Below, one piece after another: positions 12,661 through 24,622 of a stretch of DNA of 64,000 nt. How positions within the stretch are numbered: position 1 is the first letter of the stretch; every line of letters begins with the position of its first letter. The stretch is from Lepidodermella squamata. Taxonomy: Eukaryota; Gastrotricha. The notes below the pieces were generated by a model, which was given only the letters and a program-made list of their open reading frames with translations, did not search any database and was not told the origin of the DNA. The translations under genes and the position numbers were made by a program. The stretch covers positions 2,542,001 through 2,606,000 of the forward strand of contig JBLDXI010000054.1 in assembly GCA_047495785.1 (NCBI GenBank). The letters are read 5' to 3'.

Positions 12661-12703
12661 CAGCTGGTTTTTTTTGACCGACTATGCTTTTGCAGACACG
12701 CGT
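12661..12703 (-). promoter_or_regulatory. Conserved GGTCA/E-box element upstream of NR-2
   Basis: On the plus strand this begins CAGCTG, then a T-tract and GACCGAC, and ends CAGACACGCG. The same order of blocks occurs at 23601-23637 upstream of NR-3, and the first half also occurs upstream of NR-1. It contains an E-box (CAGCTG) and a GGTCA core on the gene strand. It lies about 960 bp before the NR-2 start codon. Confidence 0.5.
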
Positions 12704-13109
12704 GAATCATAGTAAAATAACACGTGCCATAATCGTGTACTGCGCTGCGCAATTGAAAAAAAAATACGTGAGTGTTATTCAGTTCTTGTCCGTTAGGAGT
12801 AGAACGCATTTTGACGGGATATGGGAGTTCAGCAGATTATTTATAGCTTCACCTAAAATTCTGCTTTTTATTCAACAGGTATTTTGTGGAAAAATATAAT
12901 CAAGTCACGTGAAAGAAATTCGCGTCAATAAAATAACCACATTATTGCTTGATTTGGGTGGTTTTCCAGGTTAATTCGAGGAAATGAACGAGGCAGCGTA
13001 TTTCAACCGGCATAATTTCCAACGCTTCGAATATCTTGTTATAAAAAAATAGGGTTGACATTTTGTTGAAGAATGAAACCTTGTTTATAGTAAAATCACA
13101 TTTAATTAG

Positions 13110-13216
13110 AAAATCAAAATTTTATCGCGCAAGAGTCCGGATAATTTTTGTAAAAATCCAGCTTAAAATGTGCGAATACAGATGCGCAGTTGACGTGATG
13201 AAAAATAGACGACGAA
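13110..13216 (+). promoter_or_regulatory. Conserved 5-prime block of modular gene 1
   Basis: About 107 bp directly before the start codon resemble 16083-16193 before the second modular gene, sharing AATCCAGCTTAAAA, a GTGATGAAAAA stretch and TAGACGRCGAAATG around the start. This is likely promoter plus 5-prime UTR retained from a recent duplication. Confidence 0.5.
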
Positions 13217-16016
13217 ATGTTGAATCGAATCGCGGCACTTGCCATAAACTTCTTAATAGTAAAGAAATCATCCGCTAACGATCAGTTGAAGACGACAGCG
13301 CATCCCGTAAGCTGCGTTGATCATCTACATTATTTAGATTTCAAGTTTAACCATCAGCTAACAAAATTAACCGTTGAAATATGAATTATCATTTTCCTGA
13401 AATTTCTCACCATGAATCTTGTTTTACAGAAAATTTACGTCGACTACGATTCGTGCGTATTCAGGCCTGAACTGTCGCTGGTCAACCACCCTCAAGATCG
13501 GCTGGCCTATTGGGAATATTACCCTTATCCTGAATTAGCCGAAGCTATAAGGCTGGGCAATGTTTCGATACAACATGAGACTGTAATGGCCGAGAGGATT
13601 AATGAAAAAGAACACGGACAGAAGAGAACTAATCTGTGGAACGTTTCGGTTAAAATTACAAGAATAATTACTCATTTTAATTGCTTTATTTCATTCATTT
13701 TTCTAGCCATTCAACGTTTCGAATTTCTACGTAGAAATTGAGGTCACCCACCTTGCCTACGTTGATAATAACTCAGATCTTTTCGCGTTTTTGGTCGGGA
13801 ATTCAGAATCGATACAACGTCGTAATAATACTCAAAATGAATCCAGCAATGATGGAGGTGTCGATGGACTTAAGTTTGTCGGCCTTATAGCACCATTTTC
13901 GCTATGGCGAAAAATAGCTTCCGTTACCTTGATTGTGGAAACCGGTCAAACAGAAGACGATGTTACGAGAAGCTTCTCTCCTATTATTGAACCCAATAAC
14001 AAATGGCCGAATTTCGAAAAAATTAAGCAGACAACGCGAATCAGGTTCGAAGTAATTGAAGGTGCCACGATAACGGTGAGCTTTGAAATTTGAAAAAACT
14101 ATATTGTGCAAACAAAATTTGACCTTTTTTCCATGTTTTTCCCAAGGTGAAAATGAGATTTTGCCCAACAAAATTCTGATGTTGGGAAATTCGATTATTG
14201 ATTACGATGAATTGACCTGATATCGGCTGTTCAAAGATATAGTTGTTTACATATTTCAGATTTCTCTCTGCGCTAAAAGCCAACCGTGCGATGTCGAAGG
14301 AACACGGACGTTCAATTCGTCTATTACTAGTCTCTTCAATGCCTACAAAATGTTTACGGGCTTCGCGTCTCGCAGCGGCGGGAACAGCGATTTCTTGGCA
14401 TTAAAAAGTCTCCACTTCTACGACTGCAGCCCGTCGATAAGAACGAGAGAAACTACGCAAAAACCTGTTGTAAGATGTAGATCATTTATCGATACATTTT
14501 TTTAATTTTTTTTTTAATTTTCACAGGATGACGTTCTAACTAATAAATCACAAACGACTGCAAGAATAACCACAGAAACTACTTCAAAACCTTCCGTAAT
14601 AATAGGGATATCAATTATCGACGAATATTTTAAAATTTACCCAAATTTTCCTATAGGAATTCACTACGTCGTCGACAACGGCGCATCCCGTGAGCCACTG
14701 CGTTGATAAATATATTTTAATTCAAGTTTAACCATCCGCCAAGAAAACAACCGTTAAAATCGGAACCTTATGTTTCCTGGCGTTCCTTGTCATTATTTTT
14801 ATTTACAGAAAGTATACACCGACTACGATTCGTGCGTATTCAGGCCTGAGCTGTCGCTGGTCAAACACCCTCAAGATCGCCTGGCCTATTGGGACTATTA
14901 CCCCTATCCTAAATTAGCAGAAGCTATCAGACTGGGCAATGGTTCGATCCAACATGAGACTGTAATGGCCGATGGCTTTGACGAAGACGGGCGGAAGGAG
15001 ACTGGACTGTGGAACGTTTCGGTTACAATTAGACAAATAATTTCAAAGTAATTCATTGATTATTTTTCTAGCCATTCAACTTGTCAAAATTCTACGTTGA
15101 CATCGAAGTTGCCAACCTTGCCTACGGTGACAAAGTCTTAGCTAGTTTTGCGTTCATCGTCGGCAATTCAGAATCGATACACCCTCGTAATTTCAATCAG
15201 CTTGAATCCTACCAAGGCGGAGTTGTCGACTTCACAAGGTTTGTCGGCCTCTACGCAGCAATTCGGCCCAGGCAGCAGGACGCTGTCGTTGCCTTAGTGA
15301 TCGAACCACGCGATCAATTTAAGCCTGACACCTTTAAAGCATCGGATGATGCTGCGAGGAGCATGCATCGCATCATTGATCTAAAAAACAGCTGGCCAAC
15401 TTTTGGCCAAAATAAGCAGACCACAAAAGTTAGGTTCGAAGTGATTAACGGTGCTACGATAACGGTATGCTTAACACATATATTTGAAAATGACTAAAAA
15501 TCAGTAAAAAATCAATTTAGCTTTTAAAGCAATTCGTGATTTTTCCGGGGATTTTTGAGAATTTAGATAAATTTATTAGTTTTGGCAATTTTAAAGCGTG
15601 TCTTTGTTAAATTTTTCAGATTTCTTTCTGTGCTAAAAAGCAACCGTGCGATGCAGAAGGGACATGGACGTTCGATTCGTCGATTACTAGTTTCTTTAAC
15701 CCTGTCTACAAAATGTTTATGGGCATTCGATCTTACACCGGCGGGAACAGCGATTTCTTAGCATTGAAAAGCCTCCACTTCTACGACTGCAGCCCGAAAA
15801 ATCCGCCGGCCCCGAGAACGAGAGTAACAACTCCAAAACCTCACGTGAGATTAGGAATGATTTATCGATATATTCTTTTGAAATTTTTTGAAATTCTCAC
15901 AGAAATTCTTTCGCACAACAAAACCTTGGTTTAAATCAAATGGAATGGCCTTAGCATCCTTCTACTCAAAACTCTCGATCGTGTTAGCTTCGTTCAACGT
16001 TTTATTCAACAGTTAA
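13217..16016 (+). CDS. Modular secreted protein 1 (two repeat modules)
   Basis: Ten exons, all joined in phase 0: 13217-13306, 13430-13648, 13707-14075, 14260-14469, 14527-14595, 14657-14689, 14809-15021, 15072-15464, 15620-15844, 15903-16016, giving about 644 residues. Exon 1 is a signal peptide ending in TTAHP. Each module of about 265-280 residues is made of three exons. The first begins YVDYDSC.FRPELS and contains HPQDRLAYW and GNVSIQHET; the second has FYV.I...HLAY and VGNSESI; the third has S.CAK.QPC and ends FYDC. Four cysteines per module are conserved. Short Thr-rich linker exons join modules. The last exon ends in a hydrophobic tail (FYSKLSIVLASFNVLF), suggesting a GPI anchor. The family is not recognised; four Cys in a beta-rich fold would be compatible with a MAM- or laminin-G-like jelly roll, but that is speculation. 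AATAAA lies at 16070-16075. Confidence 0.72.
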
Positions 16017-16082
16017 ATGGCCAACGAGACAAAACTCAGAAAATTTAACCAGGCTGTTAAAGATAGTCAAATAAAATTTGAA

Positions 16083-16193
16083 AAAAAAATCAAAAATTGT
16101 TATTGCGAAAGTGACCAATTTTTTCTGTAAAAAATCCAGCTTAAAAAATGCGGATGCAAAAGTAGTTTAGGTGATGAAAAAATAGACGGCGAA
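16083..16193 (+). promoter_or_regulatory. Conserved 5-prime block of modular gene 2
   Basis: This is the counterpart of 13110-13216, immediately before the start codon of the second modular gene. Only 177 bp separate the two genes, so the second promoter must be compact or lie within this block. Confidence 0.45.
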
Positions 16194-19100
16194 ATGCGCA
16201 AACCGATCATTCTTGCGTTTATCATCAACTTTTTGATAGTAAAGAAATCATCCGCTAACGATCAGGTGACGTCGGCAGAGCATCCCGTAAGCTGCGTTGA
16301 TATCATGTATCTTTTGATTTTAAATTAAACCACCTGCCATCTAAACTAACCGTTGAAATTTTGATTATCATCATTTTTTTGAAATTTCTCTTCTTTTTTG
16401 TTAATTCAGATAGTTTACGCTAACTACGATTCTTGCGTATTCAGGCCTGAGCTGTCGCTGGTCAACCACCCTCAAGATCGGCTGACCTATTGGGAATATT
16501 ACCCTTATCCTAAATTAGCAGAAGCTATAAGACTCGGCAATGTTTCGATACAACATGAGACTGTAATGGCCGAGAGATTCGATGAAGACGGCGACAACGG
16601 GCAGAAGAACAGTGGACTATGGAACGTTTTGGTTAATAAATTGGACCAATAATTACTTATCTATTCACCAATTTCTTTTGTTTAGCAATACAACGTGTCA
16701 AATTTCTACGTTGATATCAAATTTACTCATCTCGCCTACGTTGCTGATACCTCGTCAAGTTTTGCGTTTATTGTCGGCAATTCAGAATCGATACAACGCC
16801 GTAATAGCACTCAACCCGAATCCTACCATATTGTCGACCTCGCAAAGTTTGTCGGCATTTTTGCAGAAATTCTGCCGTCGCAGAAGAACGCTTTTGTTAC
16901 CTTGACTGTGGAAGCAGTTAAATCAAGTGATGATGCGCTCAAGAGCTCATTTCATCTTAACCTCAATAACAATGGGCTGGAATTCGGAAAAAATAAGCAG
17001 ACTTCGCGAGTCAGGGTCGAAGTGATTGAAGGCGCCACAATAACGGTAAGCCTATCAAACCGGTGAAAAAATAACCCATAATTCCAAAAATATTGTTATA
17101 TTTTACCGTTAACAAGTGAAAATTAATAATTCGTCGCGAAAGAAATTCCGATAAATGCTCAGACACAATTTTTGGGGGGAATCTGAGGTGAGGTATCTAG
17201 GTAGATTGCATGGAATCAACCTAAATCGATGAGCCTTTTCACTTGTTAAACGGTCATTTCTATTAATGACTTCGTTAAAATAATAAGCCTTAATTTGGCT
17301 TAATTTGGTATTAAGTTTTTACAATTTTTTCAGATTTCTTTCTGCGCTAAAAAGCAACCGTGCGATGCCGAAGGAACACGGACGTTTAATTCGTCTATTG
17401 CTAGTCTCTTCAATCCTGACCAGAAAATGTTTATGGGCCTTGCGTCTATCAACCGCGAGAGTACTGATTACTTGTCGTTAAAAAGTCTCCGCTTCTACGA
17501 CTGTAAGCCGCAACCTTCCGTAAGATGAGTATAGCAATTATCGGCGAAATTTATTGAAATTTACCCAAATTTTTCTATAGGATTCCTCCCGCTCTACGAC
17601 AACAGCGCTTCCCGTAAGTTCCGTTGATAAATATATTCCATATATTTTAGACAGGCGTCGCGCAAATTAATTTGAATACCGCGCAAATAAAATCAAAAAG
17701 TGTCCCGCAAAATATTAAGGTGCGCGCAAATTAAAAAAAATGGTGACACGTGACGCGCGACACTTAAAATTTAGGCTGCGCGACATTTCGAATTAATTTG
17801 CGCGAAGTTTTGGGGTTCTCTCATTTCAAGTTTCAAGTTATGGTTTTTCACAGAAAGTAAACGTCGACTACGATTCTTGCGTATTCAGGACTGAGCTGTC
17901 GCTTGTCGACCACCCTCAAGATCGGCAGGCCTATTGGAAATATTACCCCTATCGTAAATTAGTCGAAGGTATAAAGCTTGGCGATGTTTCGATACAACAT
18001 GAGACTGTAATGACCGAGAAGTTGGGCGAAGACGGCGGCGAGTTGGAGGAGACTGCACTGTGGAACGTCTCGGTAAAATTAGGCAAATACATAATTAGTA
18101 ATTAATTCCCCTGATTTTTTTAATTATTTTCCAGCCATTCAACCTGTTGAGCTTTTACCTTGAGGTTGAAGTTAGCCACCAGGCCTACGGTGATAAAATC
18201 ATGGCTGGTTTCGCGTTTGTCATCGGCAATTCAGAATCGATAATGGTTAATTCGTTTGGAAATTCGGATCAAAAATACCCCCAAAGAGCTGTCGATTTGA
18301 CGAAATTTGCCGGCATCTTTGCAGTAATCTGGTTAGGGCAGAGGAAAGCTTTCGTTACCTTGATAAACGAACCACCCAAAGAAATTAAAGATGCTGCTAG
18401 AGGCATGCGTCGCATTGATCTCGATAACAACAGTTATTGGTCAAATTTCGGGAAAAATAAGCAGACCTTGCTGGTGCGGTTCGAAGTAATTGAAGGCGCC
18501 AGGATAACGGTATGATTTAAAAATAATTCGTCTGGGTCAATAGAACTAGAAATATTGTTGACCAGCTCGTTATTTTTTCTAATTTTCTTTTTTTCCGAAG
18601 GTTGAATTTTCTGGCTAGAAATATTTTCAAATTTAAGCCCAAGTTATGCGATGTTTTTATTATTATCTTTATATCGAAAATATTTGATCCTATAAAAAAA
18701 ATGGGTCACATTTGTCATTTGTCTATAATTAAATTTTTTAAATATAAATTTAGATTACCTAAATAATAATTTAATTTTTATTTTAATTTTTTAATTTTTA
18801 TAAATTGAAAAAGTATGAATTTTTCAAAAATTTCAGATTTCTCTCTGTGCTAAAAATCAACCTTGCGATGTCGAAGGGACTCTGACATTCAATTCGTCGC
18901 TGGCTAGTCTCTATAACCCTGACCGCAAAATGTTTATGGGCCTGTTATCTCTCGGTAGTAACAGCGATTTTTTGTCGTTAAATAGTCTCCACTTCTACGA
19001 CTGCAGCCCGCCTCCAAAACCGTTGGTAAGATAAATGTGAATTTGAAGTTTACTCGAATTATCCTATAGGATTTCTCTCGCAGCGATGGTAAATAATTAA

Positions 19101-21032
19101 TTGTTAAAATTTCATGAATCTTTCTAAACAGTACGTTGACTACGATTCGTGCGAATTCAGGCCTGAATTGTCGCTTGTCAAACACCCTCAAGATCGGCTG
19201 ACCTATTGGGACTATTACCCCTATCCTGAATTAGCCGAAGCTATAAGACTCGGCAATGGTTCGATACAACATGAGACTGTAATGGCCGATGGCTTTGACG
19301 AAGACGGGCGAAAGGAGACTGGACTGTGGAACGTTTCGGTGAAATTAGACAAATAATTACTAATCAATTGATGATTTTTTTCTAGCCATTCACCCTCTCA
19401 GATTTCTACGTCGACATCGAAATTACGCACCTTGATAATACTTTCGCTGGTTTCGCGTTTCTCGTCGGCAATTCAGAATCGATTCAACGCCGTGAATCGC
19501 TTGAAAAAGACAGCAATGAATCCGAACATCATAGAGCCGTCGACTTTACGAGGTTTGTCGGCCTCTTCGCAGAATTTCGGGTATGGACAAGAGAAGCTAT
19601 GGTTAACTTGGTCATGGAACCAAACGATAAATTCAAGCCTGACATCTATGAAACACTAAATGATGCTGCGAAGAGCAATAATCTCGATAACAGCTTGCCG
19701 AAAACTAAACACACCACGCGATTCAGGGTCGAAGTGATTAAAGGAGCCACGGTAACGGTAAGTTCAACTTGGAAGTGAACAAATTAGGTACTAAAACTAA
19801 GTTTATGTCGGCAAATTTCTGAAATTCAACCCAAAATTGGGCAACAATTTCTGTCAATTTTGAATAATTTTCCTGGTATGGACGAGGGTCAGTTATAGGC
19901 TAATGACGGTTTTAAAGCAAAAGTGATGAGCCTAATATTGTTAGAAAGTTGGGGATAGAAGCCGGCTGGGGGTCAAAAAGAGAAAAGCCGATTTGCGATT
20001 TGTGTTGTTTTATTGAAAGTTTTGTTTTTCCGAGTAATTTGACCTTTTTGACCTTAAATTTTGACCCATTAAAGCCTAGAATGTTTTCGGAAGGTATTTA
20101 TATTTTTCTTTCCCTATATTGACTTGTGCTTTTCCGATGGAGAAAAATTCGGGGATTAAGAATCTGAAAACCGCATATTTTTATCGTCTACCCTTATTGA
20201 GATATTCCAGTGTCAAGTTATCACGTGACCTTACCTTTTGTCACACCTGGACGATTATTTCAAGAACGGCGATAGCTAGGAAGCCGCTCTCAAAGAAAAA
20301 GTTCATCAGCGTGATGAGATCTATCTAAAAATGCATTCAGTTGGGTTATAGGTGATACTCCGTGCAGAATCGATTTTGAGGACACTTTAGTGCAGTTTGG
20401 TGACAGTCCCAAACAACGGCTCCTAGCTCATCACCAGCGCGGAGATATGCCTTTTAGACACCCTGGGGTTGTAGTCACCCTACAGGAATTTTTTATATAG
20501 GGTAGCTGGAAAAGATGCCGCTGGGCTCTAACGGGTATTTTTTATTTTGGAATTTAGATTCAAATTAGCTTCATATCCCGGTCTACCTTATATAGCATGC
20601 TGAATTTTTTCGCCCCTGAATTTGACGAGTTATGAGTCATGTGACCGATTTTAATTTTTAAACCCTTTTACACCTGGGGCTGATTTTACCTACTAACCGG
20701 CCCTCGTTCTTTTTCAGGTTTCGTTCTGCGCTATAAAGCAACCCTGCGAAGCCGAAGGGACACTGACGTTCGAATATTCTATTGCTAGTCTCTTCAACCC
20801 TGACCAGAAAATGTTTATGGGCCTGTTGTCTCTCAGTGGAAGGAACGGCGATTTCTTGGCATTGAATAGTCTCCGCTTCTACGAATGCCCCGTAAGATAT
20901 GAATCATTCATCGATGAATTTTTTTGAATTTTTTTGAAATTTCCACAGAATGGCGGAATGCCCTCGACACGCGATTTCTACTCAAAACTCGCGATCGTGT
21001 TAGCATCGATTAAAGTTTTATTCAACAGTTAA
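16194..21032 (+). CDS. Modular secreted protein 2 (three repeat modules)
   Basis: Phase-0 exons: 16194-16286 (signal peptide, MRKPIILAFIINFLIV...), 16410-16631, 16686-17045, 17334-17519, 17581-17613, 17854-18072, 18135-18509, 18837-19025, 19132-19338, 19386-19757, 20718-20891, 20949-21032; about 837 residues. It has the same three-exon module as its neighbour, here three times, with the four conserved cysteines. The second module is the most divergent (FRTELS, and KLVEGIKLGD where others have KLAEAIRLGN). The C-terminal exon (FYSKLAIVLASIKVLF) matches that of modular gene 1. A 19-nt linker-like sequence at 19070-19088 would break the frame if spliced in, so it is left out. An intron of 960 bp (19758-20717) is much longer than the others. 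Extracellular or cell-surface location is inferred; function unknown. Confidence 0.7.
17658..17805. repeat. Short inverted repeat in an intron of modular gene 2
   Basis: The arms 17658-17676 and 17787-17805 are inverted copies differing at one of 19 positions (TCGCGCAAATTAATTTGAA). The interior is rich in GCGC and CGCGCAA words unlike the flanking AT-rich intron. It may be a small transposon relic. Confidence 0.55.
19758..20717 (+). other. Unusually long intron of modular gene 2
   Basis: Most introns of this gene are 50-330 nt; this one is 960 nt. It contains no recognisable domain or Cys pattern in either strand. It may hold inserted repeat DNA. Confidence 0.4.
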
Positions 21033-21129
21033 ATGGCCAACGAAACATATCACACTAAATTAGCAATTAAAAACAGGCCGTGATTTGAGATATTTTGAAA
21101 TTATTAGACAACATCGAAACTTATATGAT

Positions 21130-23344
21130 TCACTGATAACCCAAGTAAAAATCGCATGGCGACGCCGGTTTTAACATTTTGAACTGAAAGTGAAAATCTT
21201 GACAAAGCGGGCTTGAAAATTTCAAGAACAATTCACAACGTAGCGGATCAGTCAAAATTTCACAGTGCAACACGCGCGTCGACGAGCGGAAAAAATGCAC
21301 CAAATTCATAAGGTTCGCCAGGCGTTCCGAATCCACCATGGAACCACCAGCCGGGTCGTTCTCCATCAAATAGTGGTACAAGGCAGTTTCATAGCGCGAT
21401 TCAAACGCTTTGACAAGTTCAGGGTTCGTCAAGTCGGGAACACTCGAGTTGAATGTTAACAGTCCGCATAGTAACGCGAATTCTCTCAAGTTAAACACCG
21501 TCGTCATCAGTCGATTTCCGGCATCTTTGAAGTACCGATCGGCCACGTGCTGCCAAGAATTATGGCAGCCGGCCAGTGCCCACTCTTCACTACTACGGTC
21601 GATGCTGAAGTGATTAGGCACCTGTTTCTCAACGTCGTAATCAAGCGATAATTGCGCGATTAGTACAGGGAAAAATGAATTTGTAAACAAGGTCACGCGA
21701 TCTGTGACAGGTAATTGATCAACGCCAGGCAGGTGCGTCATATATTCGCTGACTGACTTGATGTAAACGTCAAACGATTCGGCGCGTTTCTTAAAGAAAT
21801 CTATCTCCGTCATGCCCTGCTCCATTTTTATCTTAATTTGAGAAATGGGCGCGAGACGGGCCGAGGCCTCAGCAGCGCGGTCAATTATCCACCGTGAGGT
21901 TTCTAGGTCATCCGTCGCGAGGGCAAAGTTCATGGTCTCGGCCGGGTATAACGCCCAATCGAGCGTGCTGGCCTCGCCTGTTGGCTGGACCATAGGAGGC
22001 AGCGATTCGTAAACCATTAAAGCAGTCGGATCTTCGACGATTTCGTTCCAAATATCGGCACCTAAAAAAATTAATTAAAATTAAAATAAAAAAATCCTCC
22101 TTAAAAATATAATTTTACCAATTAAATCTTCTTCAGGCAAAGCCGCGTTAGACGAATTGCCGCTGCTTGAAGCACTCAGCTCGTTCTGATCGAAATCTTC
22201 GAGCGAAATTAGAGCCATGTGATCGATATTCGAATCGGTAAAACAGCCCTCGCTCGCTGAATTCGGGCAGGTCAATTGAATTTCGGCGAACTCATCGCCA
22301 AGCGATGAATTGCCGCTGCTAGACGCATGGGTCTGCGGATTCATATTAGCCGGATAAGAATTCGAAGACTGGTTTTCCGAAAAGCTGTTCGAATCTATCG
22401 CAGCTCGGCTGCGTTTGTTACCACGGCGTAAAATCGGCTCGGATATCACGGCTTTCTCCTCGGCGAGTTTTTCGATGGTTTCATCCAACTCTTTGCGCTG
22501 TTTTCGATTCAACCGCCCGATTGGTGATTCGTTTTCAGACATGCCAGCGGCGATGCAGCGTTTCAAGCGGCATTGACGGCAGTTCGATGACTGTGGGCAG
22601 AGAACGGACGGTTCCGAGCCGGGTGGTGCCTCTTTAGAAAATTGTTTGCATCGGTACTCGAGGCGGAAAGCTCCTCGAATAGACCGCCGAAAAAAGCCCT
22701 TACATCCCTCGCATGAAACCACGCCGAAATGAATTCCGGAACCTAAATAAATTTAACAATTTTTTATCAATTTTTAAATGAATAAAATTGCCTACTTGAA
22801 CAGCCGCAAATTTTGCACGGAATTTTAGAATAATCAAGGCGTGGCGGATTTGCGGGATTTTGAGGTTGTAAGGCGTCGGTTTTTTCAGCTGACTGAGGCT
22901 TCACCGGCGTGACAATTCTCGGCAATGGCGTGACTTTCGACACGGTACGGCTCGTGCTTGTTTGAGACGATGTTGAACCGGCTAAAACCGGCCTGTTATT
23001 AGCCGCCATTCGCTTTTCAACCGTATTGTCCTTCAACGCTTCCTGGCACCGTTCGTACCTACATTTTCGACACTCAGTCTTGTCGAGGCCGAGTTGAGAA
23101 GCCCCGGCACATGTGCATGTCAACTCCTCACCGGCTTTAGTAGCACGGCAGTAGAATTTCTAAAAATTGAAGATTTTTCTAGGTTGAAATGATTTGAAAA
23201 TGTTGACATTTTTACCCTGCAAGCCTCGCAAATCGGCGCGATGGTGGCTAGTTTGCCGGGCTTGGATGACGGTGGAGCTTTAACAGGCCGGTCGCAAACC
23301 TTGCACGGCCTCGAATCATTCGAAACCAATAAAATCTGAGACAT
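21130..23344 (-). CDS. NR-3: nuclear receptor with two DBDs
   Basis: Exons 23344-23216, 23159-22796, 22742-22119 and 22061-21130 give 682 residues with phases 0, 1, 1. DBD1 carries CKVC, CEACR|KFYCR, CTCAG and ECRKC; DBD2 carries CKICGCSS|G, CEGCKGFFRRSIRG and CPQSSNCRQCRLKRC. A hinge rich in Ser, Asn and acidic residues leads to the LBD, with DRVTLFTNSFFPVLIAQLSLDYD. The intron positions match those of NR-2, and the protein is its closest relative in the window. The C-terminus SPLCQDFHFQF matches the conserved tail motif of the array. Its stop codon is only about 100 bp from the end of modular gene 2, which is transcribed towards it. Confidence 0.87.
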
Positions 23345-23600
23345 AATAACCTAAACGGAACATAATTGGAAATTACCAGAAAGCCCTATGCCAATTTAAA
23401 GCAAGAGGCACTACGCAGTAGAAATGAAACGCGATAAAACTGTTTTACAAACATGCCTGTACTGCTGCGTGTATAAAAAAGCGAGGATCAATACTATGCT
23501 GGTAATATAACACGACGAAGGCATGAATAATAATATAATAATAATAGGCATGCGGTTAGCCAAAATAGCGTGTTTTCATAGTAATAATAATAATACATAG

Positions 23601-23637
23601 CAGCTGTTTTTGACCCACTCCGAGATATCAGACACGC
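23601..23637 (-). promoter_or_regulatory. Conserved GGGTCA/E-box element upstream of NR-3
   Basis: The plus strand reads CAGCTG, T-tract, GACCCACTC, then CAGACACGCG. On the gene strand this gives GGGTCA, a consensus nuclear receptor half-site, next to an A-tract and an E-box. It sits about 260 bp before the NR-3 start codon. Confidence 0.5.
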
Positions 23638-24298
23638 GAATGTTAATGCTTGTCATTATGACCGTGCGTTTTTGAATAGCATAAGACTTTACAAGTAATT
23701 ACGCAACAGAAAAGTACAACAATCAAACCAGCAACAGGAAGCTAATGCACAGTTGTTGATTCTTGAAGAAAAGCTTTCCGATTTTTCTTATCGATTTTGA
23801 TTGTATTGGCCGCTGTTGAATCCGCCGTAGAATAGGGGAATTTCGAGGATAACCGTCAAAGAAAAACAGAAGAGAAATACCTACTATGAACTGATCAAAG
23901 AAATGAAAATTCAGGTTATTCCAGTAGAATTTTCTAACTTGAATTCTAACTCGGTTAATTATCAGGTTAATCTGATCTCTATGCTTGAATCATCTCTTGT
24001 CTGAAATCGATCGGCTCCCATATATTATTCATTATTGGCCGGGAATCCTGCTCGAAATAATGCCAGAATAATCGGTAGCACCAAATTGTACAGCTAACGA
24101 AGAGAATGGAAATTGAGAAATTAAACTGAACGCAGAGGACCACAGTATAGTAGGCGTGTGCAATAAAATGCAAAATCGTGTGCGGCCTGACGATCACGCG
24201 GTTTTTTTTAAATCAGAAAATCGATACGAGGCCACTTACTGGCACAGGTGCGAATCGACTGGCCTAAATAATGAGCAGCTAGTGCAAGAGTGAAATGC

Positions 24299-24622
24299 CA
24301 ACTCGTCCGTGACAAGTCATCCGAAATTAAATAAATGTTTAAATGATTATTTTTAGTGACAGCTCAGCCGACTTGTGACTAAAAATAAGTTATTTTTTTT
24401 CAAATAATTTCAATCATCTGACAACTCGTCCGTCCTCCGCGTCATCGTCAACTCATCCGCTATATAAATTTTTCTGATAAATTTAGGAGGATTAATTTCG
24501 AATTGACGAGTTGTTAGATAATTTAAAAAAATCAATTATTCGATTTTAATGACAACTCATCCGCGACAGCTCGGCAGAGTTGTCACCGCGAAGTTTTCAC
24601 TAAATTGGTTTCGGATGAGTTG
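24299..24622. repeat. Island of repeated CAACTCRTCCG motif
   Basis: The motif CAACTC(G/A)TCCG or a one-base variant occurs in plus orientation at 24299, 24313, 24422, 24449 and 24553, and inverted at 24612; a partial inverted copy (GACGAGTTG) lies at 24505. The outermost copies face each other, as terminal repeats of a small element would. Confidence 0.55.

Larger units (their letters stand above)
11703..13216. other. Shared upstream region of NR-2 and modular gene 1
   Basis: This 1.5-kb gap separates the minus-strand NR-2 from the plus-strand modular gene, so it should hold two divergent promoters. Two conserved blocks are listed separately: 12661-12703 (NR element) and 13110-13216 (modular gene 5-prime block). 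No exon could be supported in between. Confidence 0.45.

Noticed and set aside
17640-17810. CRISPR-like or satellite array suspected from repeated GCGC words
   Set aside because: The repeats are irregular and inverted, without constant unit and spacer lengths, and the DNA is clearly eukaryotic.
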